Positions 57,599 through 64,000 of a DNA stretch of 64,000 bases are shown here, one piece after another. The notes below the pieces were generated by a model. The model searched no databases. It had not been told where the DNA came from and saw only the letters and a list, made by a program, of their open reading frames with translations. A program made the translations under genes and the position numbers. Source of the DNA: Byssochlamys sp. IMV 00236 (taxonomy: Eukaryota > Ascomycota > Eurotiomycetes > Eurotiales > Thermoascaceae); assembly GCA_001931875.2 (NCBI GenBank), contig MSJH02000699.1, positions 1 through 64,000 on the forward strand, read 5' to 3'. Positions within the stretch are counted from its first letter, which is position 1. Each line of letters starts with the position of its first letter.

Positions 57599-58921
57599 GC
57601 CAATCACCAATGGTCGAACGGCTCAGGAGCCGCCATATTCGCCTCAGTCGGTTATCCTTTTTGGTCATTACCCAGACGACTACGACTAATTTTCTTTTCT
57701 CTTTTGTCCTACATACCTTATCACGCGGCAGTCATTGACGAATTTCTTTCCTAAGCATCCAAATCGGATCCCAATTTGAGTTTAGCGATCTCCTCCAGCA
57801 GCACCATATTCTGAGGCATTTCCCACCTGATATCGGGGAACGGCAGCATGTCGAGAGTTGGAAACGTACGGAAATGGAAAGAGAGCATCGTTGTTTATCT
57901 TCGTTGGCTTCAGTGGGAGGTCATATGAAACTGGCAGCGACAAATTCAGTCTTGTGCTTGCAATCTGCGATTCCATTTAGACTCGAGCAATTAGTGCTTG
58001 TCCGGAGACGGTGTTCTGGAGGATCATTTTCTGGTCTGGCGTGCGCACATCATTGGAGATACCTTTGCATAGTTCCGGTTGTTCACGTATTAAGGAGGGG
58101 CGCTTTTGCAGTGATTGGCCGACTGACCCCCTTTTTTATCACTTCGCAGCACTGTATTCCCTACTGTTTCCCCCATCAAACTGTCTTATCTTACTCGAGA
58201 AACGAGAACCTGGATTTGTTCAGGTGATCTCTCGGTCTCGCCCATGTTTTCTAGCCTGCAATGTTGATAACGCTAATAGAATCTGAAGTATGTATGATGA
58301 GTCGATTCCACTCCATATCTTTCCGCCCAGTTCACGAATACTAGCGTAGTGTCAATGATTATTCAGAGTCCGTATATCCCGAGCCCGCGAGATTTGGGTA
58401 GCACAGGCAATTGCAGTACTTTTAAGCTGCCGAATAGAGGAAATCCCCCTGGGAAGAGACGGCATTACTTTAATGCCATCAGCTTAGAGCCGTCGGGCTT
58501 TCTGATACGTCCCAGATATGAGCTCTCAGCACACTTTGTTTGGGTCCTTCCGAAAAGGGAACTATCTCTTAAAAAGCATTCCTAGTAGAAGAAAATTGCG
58601 GGAGCCGTCGACTCGGACTGCTACTACTTACCTATTAGGTAGCACTGGTGGTATCGGCCTGGGTGATACGGAGGTACGCGTGCTCCGTGTCCGTCCGACC
58701 CCGCGCAAATACTGTGACACAATAACAGATATATAACGCTGGTGAGTCGGTCACTTTTTCTTCCTCGTTTTCTTTTGAAAAAAAGACTCTTTTTGGTTCA
58801 ATTCGGACAATTCACATCCGCAGCCTTCCCTGCTGTTGCCATTGGGCCCTTCTTGTACTCGAATAGTAGGGCTATATATATATATATACATTGGGAGTGC
58901 ACCATCTTTCAATTCGGAGCC
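57599..58921. other. Intergenic region RING gene-methyltransferase
   Basis: About 1.3 kb without a recognised gene. A pure TA tract at about 58871-58886 lies 35-50 bp upstream of the next start codon and could be a TATA region or part of the leader. Confidence 0.4.
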
Positions 58922-60018
58922 ATGGACGAGACTTTCCCCCCTGTTAAGGCCTCCGGGAATGAGGACGGACGCTCCAAAAACTCACCGTACTACCTCAAAA
59001 CTGTGGGTGATAAATTGACAGGTCCTATGAAGGATATTCTGGAGAATTATAGTGGGATTCCATCCGATGAGGTTGAAAGGCATGTTTATGAATTGGTGAG
59101 TTATCTGATGTTTATTTCATAGTAGTATTCTGGCACTTGTTATTTATGTGCGCTGTGTCGTGGCATTCTATCGCTTAGGTCTTCCCTCCTATTATACCGG
59201 CCATTTACTAACTACTTAAAACGAAACAGAGAGACCGTGCTTGGGACGTACATCCATACCCATGCATCGGTGTATTCTCTTTCCTTGATCTTTCAACCAA
59301 CCAGGTTCCGGCCTACAGCAAGATTCTTGAAATTCTCAAACCAAACCCGAATGCACCCGAAGACCAAGCCCTTTTCCTCGACCTTGCTTGCTGCTTTGGA
59401 CAGGATATTCGCAAGCTAGTCCGCGACGGCGTACCGGCCTCCGCCGTCTATGGAACGGATATCAAACGCGAGTTCTTGGAATTGGGATTCGAGCTCTTCA
59501 AGGACAAAGACAAGTTCCCGGACCCAGAACGACAATTCTTCGTAGCTGATATCTTTGATGCCGACCTGCCTGAAAACGCCAGCATCTGGAACGAGATGAT
59601 GAGCAAGTTCACGATCGTTCAAATTGCAAACTTCTTGCATCTCTTCAACTACGAGCGCCAACTCCAGATCTGCTGCGTCATTACGCGGCTCATGGCCACA
59701 AAGCCCGGTGTCATGGTCATCGGAAGACAAGTAGGGAGCACAAATCCTCGGGAGGTCTCGAGGGCCTTTTCTGCCCCGGAACTAAAACGCAATTCCGGGA
59801 CCAGATACTGGCACTCACCGGAGACATTCCGACAAATGTGGGTGGAGGTCGGTGAGAAGACGGGCACTAAGTGGGATGTGGATGTCGATTTCATCAAGCT
59901 GGATGAACATAATCTGAAGTTGCTGGAAGAGGTAAAGCAAATGTTCCCTTCGGCTGATGCCGAGCGTAAGCAGCGGCAGGTGAATTATTTGATTTTCACA
60001 GTCACTAGGGTCGAGTGA
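58922..60018 (+). CDS. SAM-dependent methyltransferase, AusD-like family
   Basis: Two exons (58922-59095, 59230-60018) encode 320 aa. After an N-terminal segment (SPYYLKTVGDKLTGPMKDIL) and RDRAWDVHPYPCIGVFSFLD comes motif I as LFLDLACCFGQDIRKL (about 106-121), then an acidic strand end at YGTDIKREFLELG and IVQIANFLHLF. This order is typical of the fungal methyltransferase group found in meroterpenoid and polyketide clusters (AusD, AndD and similar), though members also occur outside clusters. The Cys-Cys before FGQD replaces the commoner small residues of the SAM loop. No polyketide synthase, prenyltransferase or terpene cyclase lies within this window, so substrate and pathway are unknown. 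Confidence 0.88.
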
Positions 60019-60726
60019 ATTCATACCTAGTACCGATTTCTTTTCTGCATGGCTGGCTGATAGAGCCCATCTTGAATTGGATTTCTGTGGTTATTATAAT
60101 AAGTTCGGTTTATATCTTGAATATATAGTACAGTACATTTGTGTTCTGGTAGGTGACTGGTAGGCGATAAGATATTGGACAGAGCTGGGCTTTCCATGAA
60201 TAGAGCAATTGAGATAAATCAGGAACTATTTTATTTCCCTGAATGATCTGTATGATAATAAGGAGGATATACTGTCACTTGTAGGCGGACGTGTTCGTAG
60301 ACCCAGTAGTTTTTTACTCCAGAATCCGCCCCGCATCGGAGCTGATGACTCAGCCAGAGAGCTTTCCACCCCGCCTTCCCGAAAGAGCGGAACAGCTCTC
60401 TGGCAATTGTCGTGCATCACTAATTTTGCTGGATCTGTAGACAATTATCTTCTGTGATTCTTTTCTCATTCTCATCAGATTTGTGTGTTTTGGAAGATCC
60501 GTGTCTTCATACTGGGGGAGCTTCCCCGCGGTTAAGGGAAAAGACAGAAATTTAAAGGCACACTTTTTTTGTCGTGAAATCGTGATAAGATACCCACGAA
60601 ATTCAATCTCTGGTGGAATAGGTACGGAGAAAGGAGATCGATAAGGGGCAGATAAATTCTGAACCCCTCAAACATACGACCATCTGAGAAGAGAAAGAGG
60701 AAACATACAAGATCCCCGAATCCAAA
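60019..60726. other. Intergenic region methyltransferase-ade8
   Basis: 708 bp with the 3' end of the methyltransferase gene and the ade8 promoter. No gene or defined site was recognised. Confidence 0.4.
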
Positions 60727-61481
60727 ATGACCGACTCCGTCCGCCTCACAGTCCTTATATCCGGCAACGGATCCAATCTCCAAGCCGTGATTGACAAATT
60801 GAGCGCGGGGCAATTCCCCGAGGTATCTATCGTGCGCGTTCTCTCCAACCGCAAGGATGCCTTTGGACTGGAGCGTGCCCGCAAAGCCAATATCCCCACG
60901 ACGTACCACAACCTGGTCAAGTACAAGAAGCAGCATCCCGCGACCCCCGAGGGCGTACAAAAAGCGCGTGAGGAATATGATGCTGAATTGGCTCGACTAG
61001 TGTTGGAGGACAAGCCGGATCTGGTCTATTGTTTGGGTTTCATGCATGTGCTGTCGCCGCGGTTTTTGGGACCGTTGGAGGAGAAGAAGATTAAGATCAT
61101 TAATCTGCATCCTGCGCTGCCGGGGCAGTTTAATGGAGCTGTGAGTACTTAGTTCCTTCTTCTTTTGCGACTTTGTCTTATTTATATAATATTGTATTCC
61201 CTTTCGATGAAACTCGCTAACCTCTATGAAAGCATGCCATTGAGCGTGCTCACGCTGCCTGGCTAGAAGGCAAGATTGACAAGACTGGCGTTATGATTCA
61301 CAATGTCATTTCGGAAGTCGACATGGGAAAACCCATTCTGGTCCGCGAGATTCCTTTTATCAAGGGACAAGACGAAGATCTGGATGCATTTGAGAAGAAA
61401 GTGCACGAGGTCGAATGGGGCGTTGTCATTGAGGGATTGGAGATCGCTCTCAAGGAAATCAAAGAAAAGCGCAGCCAATAA
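60727..61481 (+). CDS. ade8: Phosphoribosylglycinamide formyltransferase
   Basis: Two exons (60727-61140, 61233-61481) encode 220 aa, the length of monofunctional GAR transformylases (PurN/Ade8). It transfers a formyl group from 10-formyl-tetrahydrofolate to GAR, the third step of purine synthesis, in the cytosol. GNGSNL (13-18) is the phosphate-binding loop. N126 and H128 in INLHPALPG, and D168 in SEVDMGKPI, correspond to the catalytic Asn-His-Asp set. The intron falls directly after QFNGA and before HAIERA. A run of 18 A lies about 90 bp downstream of the stop. Confidence 0.98.
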
Positions 61482-64000
61482 GTCCTGGAGACATCTGCAA
61501 AGAGAGATGCAGTGTGGCGGACTGCATTGAATGGGCGCCAGATCACGCATGGCGCATACGATAGTGCATACCAAAAAAAAAAAAAAAAAACTTCGACACT
61601 GTATGTCGAAATCCGATTCCCAACATGTATATAGAATCTTGAAATGATATTCAACTACATTCGATTTATAGAGCATATTTCCCACTTCTGTGATTACTAC
61701 ATAGTGGTGATAGCTCAGCGAGAAGTCTTTCTGAGTCCACTCAAAATGCAGAGACAACCAAGCATTTCAAACCTCCTAAGCTCAAAACGAAACACAGAAC
61801 GAGCTCACACAAGCAGTTCAAAAACATTTGATTTTTTATTTGACCTTGCTACCTGATCTTTTAACGAAAATGCATCACCGATTCGTATGAGAGTTCGCGC
61901 CTTGACTAGCATGACTCGCGACGCAGGATCATCATTAGTGTCCAAGCTGCTAACCACTACTCCATACTGCAATTAGTGCCAGCGCGGAGACATAGGAAAA
62001 TGTTCCGAAAATTCTACGCCGATCTCAACATAGTCATGATCCGTGCATCGCCTGCAGTTTCAACCTGATTCCCTGACAGGGATCAGGGTTTGAGCGAACT
62101 GCATCCGAACCTGCATATGCTTATTTCGACGAAGAAAGTGAGGCAAAGTACCTACTGTACTTATTTATCTATTGAATCTCTAAACGTAATGGAAGATATT
62201 GCGAGTCGGGGGCCGGTTTCTTCTTTATTGGGAAAATAGGTACGAGGGTCGACGGCAGGTCTCACCCACGAGGGTGATATCATACTCTAGAGGTATAGAG
62301 CTGTTGTTGTGCATACTACAGACTCTGGTGAGGACTGGGGTTCGCGCAGAGGTTAAGTAGTTAGTTTGTTTGTTCCTATTATTTGTAATCGATGCTTTCG
62401 TTCTAGTTATCTTCCTTCAGGGCACTAGAGGACAAGGGTTAATTGGAAGGCTGCATACAAGATGCTTCTAGAGTCTGGAGTTAAGGTGATAGTAATACGC
62501 ATCTTACGACGTGAACTTCGGACGTATGTCCATATTGAGTAGTTGTCACCTTTCAATAGTTCGTGATAAAACAATAATGCCTCTCCAGACCCCTGGCGAT
62601 GAAGGGTTGGCGTTAAGACTCCCTGGGAAAAAAAAAAATAGCGCGGTAACTAAATCCGTTGTCGTCCGATATATCGAAACGTGAAGTTTCTGAGTGCGTA
62701 CTGCATCTCAATTGTGTAGCTTATCGGGAACTACCTGATAAGCCTTGCTGGGTTCTGAGAATTGAAATGTCGATGTAGATGGAAAGGGTTAGGTTACTGC
62801 CGCTGGTGAATTTCGATTATCACGGTTGGTGGCTGGCCTTTAAGCGCCTAGTAGGTTCACTAGCAGCTGTCAAAGTTCGGAGGATAAACTTATCAAGTTA
62901 ACTAACACATACCAACTACCTAAGTAGTTAGTTAGGTGACTACCTACCTACCTTAGGTAGGTAGATATGGTAAGTTATGTAATGCTAGTAAATAAACCAA
63001 CTAGTTAACCAGCTAACCATCTACGGAGTAGTCGCTAAACTTGCTCGAGGGTAGTCGGAGTTAATCCATAGTTAGAACTTCTGTTTGAGTAAATCCAAGC
63101 ATGATCTCTTTGATGATCCTGGCTCCCTGAGCTCGGGGATCCGCCATGCCTGGGTGATCGCAGCTGCTGGTCCCGGCAGTGAGACAAAGTCGAGTCCAAC
63201 TGTCTACCTAACTGTCGACCAGGTGCCTGTCCGGGAGTGACCAACTCTGGCCTAGAGGCAAGTTACAAGCCGCATTGACGTGGAACTTTCCAACAAGGTC
63301 TGGCTGGGCGCTGTAGGGACTCAACTAGTTAGTGGGGTTATGGACGGAGTAGTAGTGGCGATGCTGAGTGAAGACACAGGCTATCACAGGGCCGTGAGTT
63401 AGTGCAGCCGACCCAGTAAATAGCCTAGGTGGTTGATTGATGATATGTGCATCTTCTTGCAGGATGTCAGTTTTTGCTAGACTAAACAGGCCGTGCGAGT
63501 GTGCTCAATGTCACCTCCATGCAGCATACTGGAAAAGATATGCCACTAGATACAGGGCACTGTTTGCAACGCTCTACAGGGGTGGCGAGAGCTATTTCGT
63601 CCTATTCCTGAAATATTGAGAAGCTGCTCACATGAGGCTTCAAACTCGATTTTCTCTTTGGCCGCCGATTCCGGTATGCTCACAGAGTCGAGTCAGCCGC
63701 ATGACTGATACCTGATAGTTCCGGACTCCGTAGTAGTTAGTACCTTCGACAGGAAACGAACTAGAAAAAGGCCCCCATTCAATGTGGGTGGAAATGACAA
63801 CCTGAGTATCCTAGACCCGTGGAAAGGACTGATGCTAGTAGGGTATGGAGTCGTAGTAGTAGTTGGTAATGTGATGCCTGGCAAGGCGGTAACAGCTCTT
63901 TCTGCCCCATCTGTGTGAAGTTTTGACTACATTAACAACCTCTCTTTCGAACCCCAATTCTGGTGTGTGCGCTTCGCTCTCCAAGAGCTGAATGCAAGCC
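61482..64000. other. Gene-free right end
   Basis: About 2.5 kb with only short ORFs lacking domains. It contains an 18-A run (61573-61590), a TAGTTAG/TACCTA-rich patch (62900-63000) with a 21-bp palindrome, and a TACGGAGTA site at 63022-63030. No gene or RNA was recognised. The sequence 61895-61975 read on the minus strand has weak tRNA-like character but does not fold. Confidence 0.5.
62944..62964. repeat. 21-bp palindrome of TAGG/CCTA units
   Basis: CTACCTACC and its exact reverse complement flank a 3-base centre (TTA), inside a wider TACCTA/TAGTTAG-rich patch. Confidence 0.85.

Noticed and set aside
61895..61985. tRNA-like sequence on the minus strand (GTAGTGGTTAGCA-like A-box and a GCGCGAACTC-like B-box)
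   Set aside because: No acceptor stem or T-stem pairing could be drawn; at best a degraded tRNA-derived sequence.

Overview
The window is nuclear DNA of a filamentous ascomycete, most likely Eurotiales (Aspergillus or a close relative). The genes carry short introns (mostly about 50-110 bp) with GT..AG ends and often a visible CTAAC-type branch site. The repertoire (Con7-type C2H2 factor, Atg15, AusD-like methyltransferase, lineage-specific F-box, PAS and nuclease-like proteins) also fits this group. The species cannot be named from sequence alone. Exon boundaries were read by eye from splice sites, and in the resolved gene models the exon sums give open frames.

Left block (1-16 kb), dense and mostly housekeeping: an RCC1-repeat protein; rad9 (9-1-1 checkpoint clamp, minus strand) converging on it; an F-box/LRR-like protein divergent from rad9; pol1 (catalytic subunit of DNA polymerase alpha); thi20 (HMP/HMP-P kinase fused to TenA); and dbp2 (DEAD-box helicase with a long intron at a conserved site).

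16-27.7 kb is a gene desert of about 9 kb holding microsatellites and one clear MITE-like inverted repeat. It is followed by a pyrimidine-rich stretch of more than 2 kb that is probably the promoter and 5' leader of con7 (27.7-29.6 kb). After another gene-poor 2.7 kb come a mitochondrial PPR-type protein (32.2-35 kb) and a double PAS-domain protein (minus strand, 35.2-36.8 kb).

37-44.4 kb is AT-rich, accessory in character and interrupted by a 59-base run of N. It holds orphan genes: an unidentified minus-strand gene (38.1-38.8 kb), a protein with a PD-(D/E)XK plus QxxxY nuclease signature (39.8-40.7 kb), a small protein that looks like only the N-lobe of a kinase (42.7-43.7 kb), and a doubtful divergent small ORF.

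Right block (44.5-61.5 kb): atg15 (vacuolar phospholipase, minus); a VPS9-domain Rab GEF divergent from it; an Ecm11-domain protein (minus); a probable Rrn11-type RNA polymerase I factor (minus); a long RING-H2 protein; an AusD-like methyltransferase; and ade8 (GAR transformylase). The last 2.5 kb shows no gene. The housekeeping genes cover DNA replication and checkpoint (pol1, rad9), RNA metabolism (dbp2, Rrn11-like), autophagy and endosomal traffic (atg15, VPS9) and cofactor or purine synthesis (thi20, ade8). They are ordinary chromosomal neighbours; nothing suggests that they work as one pathway. No rRNA, tRNA, CRISPR or biosynthetic core gene was recognised.
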